Below, one piece after another: positions 34,901 through 47,578 of a stretch of DNA of 64,000 nucleotides. Source of the DNA: Agelas oroides (lineage: Eukaryota > Porifera > Demospongiae > Agelasida > Agelasidae); NCBI GenBank assembly GCA_949130485.1, contig OX422187.1, positions 2,585,659 through 2,649,658 on the forward strand, given 5' to 3'. The position numbers were made by a program, and so were the translations under genes. The notes beneath the pieces are model-generated. The model ran no database searches, was not told where the DNA came from, and was given only the letters and a program-made list of their open reading frames with translations. Numbering within the stretch: position 1 is the first letter of the stretch; the number at the start of each line of letters is the position of its first letter.

Positions 34901-36660
34901 GTACGTCAAACCATAGGTCAATTTTGAGCCAACTGGCACCCTACATAAAAATGTATGCTGTTGATAGACTCTCATACTAGTAATTCGAGATGCTTCATCG
35001 TTGTGGGGCGAGCCTGAACGAGTAGCTGGTTCACATGTGCATGTCATGTGTAGCTAACTGCACGTGGGACCATTCTGCCCAAGGAAGCTACTCTCTGAAG
35101 TGGTTTGGAAGTTGGTGGTTAAAATTGAGCTAAGCTTCACACTCAAGGTGTGATTCAAGAAAGCTAGCAGGACAGTCTCTGCTATCCATGAACAGCCTTA
35201 GCTTATTCTTGCATTTCCTCTGGAGTAGTTTGCTCGAGCCCTTGGGCCACTCCACAGCATTCTTTGTGCGCAGTCATGTGGATGCATCTTCGAGGTAAAA
35301 GGCTAGTTGAAATGTTGAGATGTATCCTGACTTGAGCCTCATTCTTCCCCACCTCCAGGTCTTGCTTACATTTATGTCCAGACCTGCCTTTTAACAGGGG
35401 TATTGGGTTCAGTAATTTCTCTAACAAAGACATAGGTCTCAATGCCATATATGGCCATTGATTGGTTCACTACTGGCTGGCTAATGCAAGGAAAGTGGCA
35501 AATAAGAAAGCGAAAAACTGGGTGGTTAATCAAACTCAGCCCCTGGCTTGAGTTACTAGTGTTTGAACATATCTTGTTCCAGCTGAGGCAAAAGACGTGG
35601 AACATATGAGAGCTCTTCTTCCAGTCTAGGGTTCCAGGGGGGAATTCTCTATGCTTCTTATTGGTGGCATTAGTGTTGGTAGGGGAGAGGGAGGATATAT
35701 TTGTCCAAGGATTGTGTGAATACCGGCTAACTGATATTTTAATTGAAAGTACATTTTAATAGTAATAAAAAAAAAACTAGCAGTTAATTGAACTCAGCCC
35801 TCCTGGCTTGAGTTATCGGTGTTTGAACATATCTAGTTCTAGCAGAGGCAAGATACCTAGAAACACAAGGCCTTTTCGAGTCTGAATGCAATCCTCCTAG
35901 CCAGATATGGTCTATTTACAATCCCTGAGGGATTTTCTCTATGCTTCTTGTTAGTGGAGTTAGTGTCCTGGCGGTGGGGAGGATGGTGGAAACAGCATAC
36001 AATGGGAGAGGGATTTTCTCTATGCTTCTTGTTAGTGGAGTTAGTGTCCTGGCAGTGGGGAGGATGGTGGAAACAGCATACAATGGGAGAGGGATTTTCT
36101 CTATGCTTCTTGGTGGTGGTGGTGGTGTTGGGTGGGGGGAGAAGGTGGGGAGGATGGTGGAAACAGCTTACAATGGAGTTTGTTGTGTGTTGGGAATCGC
36201 TATCAGTGATACTCTGGTGGTGTGCCTGTAACCATGAAATCCAAGGGGGAAATGGCTACAGAATAGCTATGGTTCCTCGGTTATTACTAACCCCGTTCCC
36301 AGGCCTACAAACAGTCTTGGAATGAGACCACCACAAAACCAGAGTTACAGAAGGCTAACTATATGTATATGTTGTCTAGCTCCATGTTGCTGCGAACCTC
36401 GTCCCCAGCCTGTAACTTGCTTCGAGTCCTACTCAGTGGTAACATTGGTCCCAAGCCACTCCCCAGGGGGGGTACATTTTCTCAAGAGCAATGTGCTTAG
36501 AACTCTTGCCTTTATTACTGTTTTTAATTTGGTGTTGCCTCATTGAGGCTGGGGTTAACTGTGTTGGACCAACAAGCATGTGCATTTTCCCAGTGGATGT
36601 GTTAATCAGGGTGGGGCATGTCCCCATGTTCTAGTTGTTGTTTACAGTCAGCTTCAAGTA
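34901..36660. other. Region upstream of cyclase exon 2
   Basis: No coding exon recognised. It holds a relative of the 1505-2096 element (near 35003-35140), an 81-bp direct repeat (35935-36175, three units with CTTCTTGTTAGTGGAGTTAG), and a CCTCGTTCCCAGG-family copy at about 36290-36330. Confidence 0.55.
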
Positions 36661-36769
36661 CACACACACACACATGCACATGCACACACACACACACACA
36701 CACACATGCACATGCACACACACATGCACACACACACAACACACATACACACGCACAACACACACACAG
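36661..36769. repeat. (CA)-rich microsatellite ending in the exon 2 acceptor of the cyclase
   Basis: CACACA with CATG interruptions, ending CACACAG| at 36769. It takes the place of a polypyrimidine tract. Confidence 0.9.
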
Positions 36770-39700
36770 TATGGATTTGTGAACTCAGCTTTGGAGAAAC
36801 TGATCAAAAGAAGATTTGGATTTGAAAAATGGGATGAGATCAGGTCTGTTTCCAATCAGGTCTGTTTCCAATTAGGTCTGTTTCCGATCAGGTCTGTTTC
36901 CGATCAGGTCTGTTTCCGATCAGGTCTGTTTCCGATCAGGTCTGTTTCCGATCAGGTCTGTTTCCGATCAGGTCTGTTTCCGATCAGGTCTGTTTCCGAT
37001 CAGGTCTGTTTCCGATCAGGTCTGTTTCCGATCAGGTCTGTTTCCGATCAGGTCTGTTTCCGATCAGGTCTGTTTCCGATCAGGTCTGTTTCCGATCAGG
37101 TCTGTTTCCGATCAGGTCTATTTCCGATCAGGTCTGTTTCCGATTAGGTCTATTTCCAATCAGGTCTGTTTCCGATCAGGTCTGTTTCCAATTAGGTCTA
37201 TTTCCGATTAGGTCTGTTTCCAATTAGGTCTGTTTCCAATTGGGTCTGTTTCCAATTGAGTCTGTTTCCAATTAGGTCTGTTTCCAATTAGGTCTGTTTC
37301 CAATTGGGTCAGTTTTCTCACAAAAGGAATGCCATCAGACACAAAAGGAGAAGGATAAAGGATGTGATGTGGCTAAAAGTTGTACTGGGATGGCCTGAAC
37401 AAATAACTTGCCAACTTGCCACTTGTAGAGATTCTGGATATTCACAAACATCTTCATCTGTAGTCATTGCAAAACTAATTTCTATAAAACAGACAGATTG
37501 ACAACTCTTTCAAGTGTTACCGCTTTCCTGCTGTGTGTTCAATGTACGTTACAGGTAATTTAGAATGTTCCCATGAAACACACGAACAAAGGTGCTTCAT
37601 AGGACGCAAATGTACCATTCAATGGGACAAGCTATGGTACGGCTTTCCAGTAGTTACTTGAACTTTATCTGGAGAACAAGCTGTTTCTTTGTCAATCCTC
37701 CGGGATCGCTACTAACAGGGAATGAATGCTAGGGACCGGCTGTAGCTCAGAGTGAAGTATGCATGACTTGGAGCGGAGATGGGTGTGCACTGTGTTGTGT
37801 TCTGTTTAAACTTAGACAGAGACAGGAGAAGCAGCTTTGTAATAGAACGAGTAAACCAAACGGTATACACAGATTCTCCTGCCCCCTGTCACTCTGGAGA
37901 CAAGATCGTCATATCTTCTTGCTGAAACGTAGAGTCTCTAAGTTTTTTGTCAAACGAGTCAGTACTTATCAATGCTATCCCAGGGTGAAAGTTCTGTCTG
38001 GTCAAGCAATGTGAGGTTTATGAACGGCATCTTGACTTTCACCCACTGGTTATTTTGAGGACCTTGTAATATCCTTGAAGAATCCCCCTGTACTCTATGG
38101 TATTTCTTATTTCCTCACATATACAAACTATATTCCCAGGCACTCCCCACAGAAGGCGAGGCAGTGCCTGGGAACAAACTCCAGTATACAGCCAAGTGCA
38201 TACACACGCAGAGGAAATAACAAAGTCCAATTTGCAATCCTCTGATAGAGCAGCATGAGCTACATGGCCAAATACTCCTCCATCTTGGGATTTCAGCTGA
38301 CTTGTCTGTCGGTTGCTTAGCAACCAAAGCCCACCACACCTCCACACATTCTGCTAGCAGCAGTTTGGTTGCTAAGCAACAGACCAAAGCTTACAGTAAA
38401 CCATGCAACTATGTATTATTGCATATGATTATTGCACAATTTAAGAGTCAGGCATATGGAGCTATGAAAAGTGGATGCCTCAATTATTACATTCATGATG
38501 GTATTGTTCCTCAAGAGGACACACTGATTTCCATTAATCTATGACATCAAAGGTGACAGTTAGCCAGTATGCCGTAGCACCACGCAATGATTTCCATTAC
38601 TCTATGACATCAACCGGGAAGATGAGTATGGTGGGTGGCAAATTATAAATTCATTAGCAGGTACATTCCCTCAGACAAATAGGAAAATGGAAGTTTCAAT
38701 TTGTTTTGTATTTGAACATGAGTAATATCAACACAATCATGCATGCACACACATGCACACACACAGACACTATGCGAATGTCATCATTGGTGAGACAGAT
38801 AGCTTCCAAGTGAACCATGTCTACAAGGACGAAGACACTTACACACTTGTGGCAGCTGCCTCCGAAGTGCTGGGTAAGTCCTACCCCACCAACGACAACC
38901 TTTATTTCGTAAGAAGTGAAGCTACATGTACAATATGTACTATATGTTCCATCGTCTCCAAGTTGTTGCTATGGCAATGACCACCATTATCCAGCAGAGC
39001 TAGCGGTTGTTGTGAATCAAACGCATGCCCCCTGACTCGAGGTATGACCACTGAGCTACACCCACTAGGCCACCACATGCACTAGGTGCTGGCTACGGGC
39101 TGAAACGTACCACTGTACACAAGTTGATGCTGTGTGTATACGTAAAGATAGGTAGCCTCATTCCCAAGCCTTCCCACTGGACGATAGGAAGGCCTGGGAA
39201 TGAGGCTAAAAGATAGGTACAGTGTTTCACACAAGACTGGCTGAGGTTCCCCACCTCAACCTTGTGTGAAAAATGTGAAGCCGTGGAACATTTTACAGTA
39301 GGAAGTCATGGACAGAGAACCTAGAAACGAGCTGATAATGGCTAACAAACCTTGTTCACATATACTGATATTCATAGATATTTTGCTGTGCATTAAATGG
39401 AAAGTAACCCACTTTGTATACAATACCCCTTGGTCCCAACGTGTTCGGATAAGTGACTTCCTACTGTATCACATTAAAGAACCAGGCTGCAATCAATGAT
39501 AAGGGTACCTAGACTAGTCGCTGAGTCGGACTGGTCATGTGCAGTTGTTTAGCAGTGATGTCATAGTTGATGTCTCATTATCATGGTATCCTATAGTCTT
39601 GTTGACCTGATGGTACAATCTTGATTGGGCTTCGCTCTTAGACACAAGCGTAAACTGTGTAATCTGAAGAAAGACAGCCAAAATGTAAAACCATACTATG

Positions 39701-42700
39701 TCTATGTTTGACCAAGTTATTGATGTGTTTTTAGGCATTCCACCCCAACCCCATGTGAAAAAATGTAGGCTGAAGGCATTCCATCCCAACCCCATGTGAA
39801 AAAATGTAGGCTGAAGGCATTCCATCCCAATCCCATGTGAAAAATGTGAAAAATGTGAAAAATTGAGAAGAGCATAGCGGGCTGAAGTGTGCTGTACAAG
39901 TTTATACTATGTCTATGTTTGATCAAGTTATTGATGTGTTTTTGGCATTCCACACCAACCCCATGTGAAAAAATGTAGGCTGAAGGCATTCCATCCCAAC
40001 CCCATGTGAAAAATGTGAAAAATGTGAAAAATTGAGAAGAGCATAGCGGGCTGAAGTGTGCTGTACAAGTTTGTACTATGTATGTGTATGTTTGATCAAG
40101 TTATTGATGTGTTTTTGGCATTCCACACCAACCCCATGTGAAAAATGTGAAAAATGTGAGAGCATATAGCTAGCTGAAGTGTGCCATACAAGTTTGTACT
40201 ATGTCCATGGTCGATCAAGTTATCAGTGTGTCTCCAGACTTCCCCACAGTTCCTCATGTGGAAATTGGAAAAGGATGGAGGGGAGCGTAGGCAACCATTG
40301 GTTGGAAGCTGATGGTATAGTTGTCATTATTCTTGTCCAGTCGTTTAGCACTGATTAGTAATACAAGTAGCTATACTCAGCCTGATTATTACGCAATTTG
40401 TACAAATACATTTGAAATTTGTTTTGTGTAATCTTGTTCTCTGTGATGGGAAGCTGAGAACGGGGGAAGCTGAGGACGAGGCCGCTCTTTTCTTTTGAGT
40501 GTTTTTTTTAGGGGAAAGTTCAGCTCACATGAAAGCATCATGTTATCTCTCTTGTACTTAGCCTTGTTCCCAGCTTTTCAGTCACACATGTGAAGTCATT
40601 ACCTGCCCTAAAAGCTTGGGAGAATCCTGACTACATGGGTGTGCTAAGAGGCTAATTTGGCAGCCATTATGACTGGTAATTGGTTACTCTTTGCCAGCTT
40701 TCAAGCTAACTGGTGTTGTTTACATCTATACGCTGGGCGTCTCTCCGAACCTTCAAAGGCGTTCTCTTCTCAGATGCACATCCTTTGTTGTGACTGGGAG
40801 TAATATCACAACTTTATTATGGCAATTTTATTTACAGTAGCAGTTAGTTCGGAATATTGTACAGGTTTCACGGAAGTTACGTTCTCGTGAGGTATGAGCT
40901 TAGGAATGCCTTGAAGTGCAGTTTGTGTGATAAGACCAGACAGGTTTATATAGTCCGGCTGTGTGCTTTTTTTTTTTCACCTACCATCAAATTTCAATTT
41001 CATTGTTGTTGTTTAGTGCTTTCGTTGCTTCTACAGTTGCAATTTATGCTCTGGCACAGACCTCCTAAGAATGTCCAAAGAATGACCTCATGCCCACATA
41101 CTGTCTGTAAATGTGGTGGGCCCCTAATCTGTGCATTAATTTGCCTGCGCCTAAAATGATGTGTGTTTTAGCAGGGAGATGTGGTTCATTGGTTGCAGAC
41201 ATATCTGGTTTCGCTCCTGAGAATCTCCACTGAACCAGAGCTGATTAGAGTCTAACTTCTCAAACATTTTTCCTTGGGTGTAGGTTTGTAGGTTGCGGCC
41301 TTATGGTATGCATTGTAGTGTAATTAAACAAATTGGTTAAGAGAAAATGTTCCTGTTATGAAATTTTCATGGGTGAACTAGAAGTAGCTTCATTCTCTGG
41401 CTCCATGCAGAACAAGCGACAGAAAGCTGTGCATGGACCTGGGAGCAAGGCTAAGCCTGAAACTAACTCAGGGGGGAAGGGGGCTCTGTCCCTTCCCTAC
41501 AAATTTTCCCGCAATCTTGTATGGTACAACCTATGGCTTTATACAAATTACCTTGAGAAGCACTCCTGTGTTGACTAGAAGTCCAATTGCTTTCATTATC
41601 ACAAAAGGACATACACTGTCTAGTACCAGTGGTACTAGTGCTGGTACTGACTGACTCAGGACACAACTGTTTGTTAATTGGCCTCTTCTGTAGCTCACTC
41701 TAGCCTCACTGCTGGTAAAGTAGAGGACTTCTTGAGGTATCTCGTGGCAGCTGTAGTTCTGTCTGACATTACCTCTTTAGAAAATGTTTTACAACTGGCA
41801 AAACTCAATGCATACAACCTGGCTGTGATTGATATGAATCATGAATTTGCTGACCTTTGAACCAGCAGTCAGTCATGTAGACTCACATAACATTCTGCAC
41901 ATAAATTTCTGGCTTTAGGGTACAGCCGGAAGGCTGTCTCTTGATTTTGTCCCTCCCCTGCAAGAATTCCAGCAATCTTGTCCACATGTAGTCAGAAAAA
42001 AACACCCTGATGGACAATTGACAAGTAAGGGTACATTAATTAATAATTGGCCCTCTTTGATTAGAGGGTTCTCCTCTCACCTGTTTAGTCACACCCACTT
42101 TGATGATAGATTTAGTTCAAAGGTCATCCTCGTTCACCTGTGTGACAAAAAGTTCTGTATTGAGAATATTGTTTCATCTGCCAATTTTGTTTTGTTGAGT
42201 GCATGCACTAAGAGGAAGGCGATTGTGAAGATGTCTTGGTGGATTCCGTGTTCATGTAGCTGGATTCAATGTTCGTGTAGCTGGATTCAATGTTCATGTA
42301 GCTAGATTCAATGTTCATGTAGCGCCTCAGTACAGTGTAGCCAGACTGTAACACTTGAATTTGTACGAGATAGGTACTGCACAAAACAAGTAACACTCTA
42401 AATCGTACAAGATTGGTGTGAAATGACTGTACAAGATAAGCCTATTTTGGGAGATTTTTGAGTGTTAGTTCCATCAGCATATTCTGGGGTCCTGGCTGCA
42501 AACACCATGGCTTCAGTTCTCAAGTTTCACTTCCTTAGGATTGTGAACTAGATGATGTGTTTCTTAGAATACCACAAATTCCTGGAAGCATATTAATGAT
42601 GAGAGGCTGGACCAACTAGACACAGTAGACACACACGTAACTGGTACATATGCAAAGTAGCTCAATCCTCGCTTCCTGCGAGGCTCTCCTGCGTGCATTT

Positions 42701-45700
42701 GCATATGCCCTAGTATTATGGTTGATGAACTTTGGACTCTGAAGCGTACATAGTAAGCATTTCATTGACTTCCATAAATGATACTGACAGGTTTGTGGAC
42801 AAATCTTGTAGTTGTTGATTCAATTATCCTCACTTGTGTGGAATTGTATGACCAACTAAGCTGGTCTGGTGTTCCAAGGGAATTGTAAAGTAAATGTTGT
42901 GTACATTTACATGAACACTGTTTACATTGTTGTTTACATAAATGAACACTGTTTACATTGTTGTTTACGTGTGCACATCACATCCTTAGGTCTGGACCCA
43001 GCGACTCTACTGGAGATGTTTGGTGAGCAGTTTTTGCTGTGGTGCCAAGAGTCTGGTTACTCCAAGACACTGCAACTCCTTGGCCGATCTCTCCAGGACT
43101 TTCTAACCAATCTTGACGCGCTACACGACCACCTATCGATCATCTACCCTCAAATGGATGCCCCATCTTTTCGATGCACTGCGGGCCTCAAGAAGTCGGA
43201 GTTTCTCTTACACTACTACTCAGAGAGAAACGGCCTGGAGAATATTGTGATGGGAATTGTAAAATCGGTGGCCCGGGAGTTTTACAATGTTGAAGTGGAG
43301 ATGAAACTGCTGGTAAGGAAGGGGCTAGAAAACGACCACTCCATCTTTTCAATCCGTGAGACGGCCTATTACCATTCGAATGACGCGGTGGACGGGGAAG
43401 CAGAGAGCGAAGCATTTGAAACTGTCACCGATATACAGCTAATCAGTTCACAAACCTTCTGCCGTGCGTTTCCGTTTCACATCATCTTTGACCCCTCGAT
43501 GCAGATACTCCAAGTTGGCTCGTCCCTATCGTGGGTGCTCCCGGGCCTGAAGCAGAAGGAGAGCAAGCTATTTGATTACTTTGCTCTTGAAAGACCGAGA
43601 ATGAAGCTGACGTTTGACAACCTGGTGTCACACATTAACACCATCTTCATCCTTCGAATGCTACCCGCTGCTACTTCCCCAAACGACAAGACCAATCGCC
43701 TTGGTTTCAATTCTGGAAGTGACCCTATGCGACTCAGGGGGCAGATGATCTATGTAGCTGAGTCAGACACAATGCTCTTCCTGTGTTCCCCTCGAGTGAA
43801 GCGATTGCACGATCTTGAGCAACGCGGCCTCTACCTCAGCGATATCCCAATCCACGATGCCACCCGTGGGCTTCTGATGATGGGACAAGCAGCAGAGTCA
43901 GAATTCACCAACTCTGTTCGTCTCGAGGAGCTCATAATTCAGCTGAAAGTGGTGCAAAAGTCACTTGAGGAAGAGAAGCAGAGGATGTCTGAGTTACTGC
44001 GCGAGATGCTCCCAGTTTCAGTTGCTGACACACTCATGTCTGGGCAGACGGTGGAAGCAGAGAGATTCGACTCAGTGACAATCCTCTTCAGCGATATTGT
44101 TGGATTTACCAGTATCTGCTCTCAAAGCGAGCCCATGCAAGTTGTCAACATGCTCAACAAGCTTTATTCCATGTTTGACCAAGTTGTCGGCCAGAATCAA
44201 GTGTACAAGGTGGGTGGAGCAACCCTCCCTAATTATTGGGAAATGTTTTAATTTTACTGGTATCAGAACCAAGTGTATAGTGTGGGCAGGGCAACCCTTT
44301 CTAAATATTTCAATTTGGTTTGTACAATTGGCTAAGATGTATTTTTGATATGGATATACATAGATGTAGAAATAACTGAATTGGCCTTCAGTACTGACCA
44401 CTGGAAATTTGCTAATCAAACTTTCCACTGCCTAAGGACCAGCACTCAAAGACCTTATTGACTGAAATTGGTACTAATCAGTTGGATATTAAAATTTAAC
44501 ACATTCCCTGCCAATGATGCAGAGGACTGTGAAAGCATTTGTTGGCAAGGGTTAGCGGGTGAGTTATGCCCCAGCTTTACTCAAACAGTGGCAAGGTTAG
44601 AGGTGTATGGCCTTCACAGGAAATGAGTGGGCAGGACAGGAAATGGAATGTGCAAAGCATGTCCCAAGGCAGGAAGCTGGTGTAAGAGTAATAACATAGA
44701 ACAAAAGAAGTTTAGTTTGTGATGCAGAGACAAAAGTCAGCGTGGTATGAGATCATGGATGTCGCAAGGTTCTTTATCTGGAGGCATACTGTTCATGGTT
44801 GGGCGTGCCACAAGCCTCATTTCCTTATGACAATGTGAACATTTAAACTACAAAAAAATTTTACCAGGTAGCCTCCCCTATCTGCTGATGGCCACAGTGA
44901 CAGGATTGATTTTGTCTTCATCTTCACACTGGCATGGCAATTATAATTATACTAGCCTCTCACAATTTGCTTCAGCAGAAAACGACGCCGTAAATTTAAG
45001 GTGTGCTGCAAAATGAAGCAATTTGATGGAGGGGGTGTGGCAAACACAAACGTGTGCATGCGAAAATTAACATAAAATAAAAATCGTGTAAAGGCCTGGC
45101 AGCGATTTATGCAAAAATTTGCACCTGTGAAAATAGTCCTGCAAGACACCCACCACCCCCGTATTGGGAGTGAGGATTGAATGTACCCGTCTTGGGAGTG
45201 AGGATTGGATGTGCTAATTAGACTAGCTTTACCCAAGATGGTAAACTTCGGTTCCTCATTACATGTGTGTGGGTGGCATTTCTGAGCTTCTGTATACCAA
45301 CATGGCAAACATGTACCTTAATCCCTTTTTAAATAATTTCCAAACCAGCCACCTACCTCTTTGATCATATATGACTTCGTTAATATAAATTTTGATTAAT
45401 TGGCTATCAAAACTCAGTGCAGCTAGGATCATTTACTCCTATCGGCTTCTGAGCCACTCCTCTCGGCTTTGTGCTTCTACTGTGTCTTTTCCAAGTTCTT
45501 GCAACTTCAACTTCAGTTGCAAGAGCGCCAACTGTTTGAGCTAATCAGAGAATGGAAAAATACTTGATTGGATGGCACGGCTCTGGCTCTTGTAACCAGA
45601 CGTACTCTTCTTGTCTTTGAGCCACTTCTTTTGGCTACCTTGACGAAAGTGTTTACCCTGTGTTTTTCAGAGGGGACATTGAGCTGTGGGCTCAAGGAAA

Positions 45701-46914
45701 TAACTTCCCGTAAGCACTAGCCATAATTCCCTCTTGGGATTTCCTCTTTAGTTGCTAACTACCAGAGATGACCTCACTCTTTTTAGACATTTGTAGCCAT
45801 CACTGACCAGTTGGAACCAAAATATTTGTCCTGATTTTTGGAATGTCCTTAGGGGGATAATATATAAGTATCACCATAGGACAAAGCTATACCGAAAATA
45901 TCACGACTTTGTTGCCGTCAGTATTGTTACGAGTGTACAGCACGAGTAACAATGCCAACGGCAACAAACGAGTGATATTTTTTCTGGTATAGCTTGGTAC
46001 TATGGTGATAATGATTTTATCATACAAACCTTCGATTTTATTGCACGTTTAGACGCAGCACGTGTGACTTGCAGTACCTGATACGGATTCTCACGTGACT
46101 TGTAGTACTGATACGGATTCTTGCGTGACTTGCAGTAAAAAATACAGCTTTTTATAAACTGCATGCAGCTGCAAGGCTTCCCCATTGACTCCCATACCTT
46201 CACGTTGAGTTAGACATATGACAATAGTATGTGTTGATACTAACCTGAGAAAGCAGCACGGTTTAGTTTAATCTGGTTAAAGGCCTAGTGTAAATGAGGC
46301 TCTTATTTCAGGGTGTCCTTTAAGTGGGTTTCCACTAACGAGGCCAGTATAATGGATACCAAATATATTTTCACCTAGTTAGTTCTTGTTGCTTTGCTGC
46401 TTCATTGTAATGTGAATATACCACCTATTATTGGGACAGTAAACTAAAACCCAGTTTGGTGTAAACTATTTAGTACATCATGCAAAGCTTGTGTAAACTA
46501 TTACCTTACAATTTCTACATGAAAGAAGTATGAAGCTTATACCAAGCGATATAACCTGTTACCTAGGCAACATATAAGAATGTTGCTCATATCTCTCTTC
46601 TACAGAGATGTTGCCTAGGTAACAGGTTATATATCCCTCCCTGGAGTGTGGTCTTGCACATTGGGAGGGATATAACTATTTAATGCTTATACCAAGTGAT
46701 GTAGTGTGGTACATGTGATATTTGAAGAAGAGTATCCAATTACCCGATTGAATGAATTCGTAGGTGGAGACAATTGGCGACGCCTACATGGTCGTGGGTG
46801 GGCTGCCTGAGAAAAATACTGTTCATGCCGAGTGCGTGGCCAATCAGGCGCTGGATATGATGTACTATTGCAAACAGGTGTTACGCCCAGACAAGAATGA
46901 ACCGATAGTGGTGA

Positions 46915-46994
<80 letters not shown>

Positions 46995-47042
46995 ATATGT
47001 GTGCATGCATGCGTGCGTGCGTGCGTACGGACTGATTGTTCT

Positions 47043-47080
<38 letters not shown>

Positions 47081-47529
47081 TGTCTGTGCGCGCATGTGCA
47101 TCTCCCAGTCACCCCAATCCACAGCCAGCTGATGAGGCCTGGTGACTGTACATAACATCTAGGCCTATTTCTTTTGGGAGATGTGTTTCACTGATTGTTC
47201 TTGCGTGCGTGCATGATAACACAAAGTGAATGGATCTCTTCTCTAATGGAACTACAAACCTGTTTGGCTGGCATGGTGGTGCCTTAAGGTCTTTCTTGAG
47301 AAGTGATCTGCCTTTTGGAGATTATCTGTCAATAAGGTGTGGGTGGACAGGAAGCAGGAGGTTAAGTACTTCCTGTGTAATGAACAAGTTGGAAAGTAAA
47401 ATTTAGCGTTGGTTAGTCACTTTGAAGACCAGGTTGATGGTCATGTTCCCAGACTGACTGGGAATGAGACTAGGACACTTACATGATGAGCACAGATTGT
47501 TGTGACGTATACCTTTTCAATGGACTGAT

Positions 47530-47578
<49 letters not shown>

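Noticed and set aside
36844-37147. Cyclase exon 2 reading on as [16 protein letters not shown] repeats
   Set aside because: The 16-bp donor satellite has no stops in any frame. The phase 2 donor at 36843 joins exactly to exon 3 (EIR then HYANVIIG), giving the expected family sequence, so the repeat is intronic by default.
39005-39072. Minus-strand tRNA gene
   Set aside because: TAGCTCAGTGG and a box-B-like element are present, but stems are imperfect and no pol III terminator at the right place was seen.
42869-42989. Cyclase coding from the ATG at 42869
   Set aside because: The frame upstream of 42990 is repeat-derived ([11 protein letters not shown]); the acceptor at 42989 joins in phase with exon 3 to give the expected H-NOX sequence.
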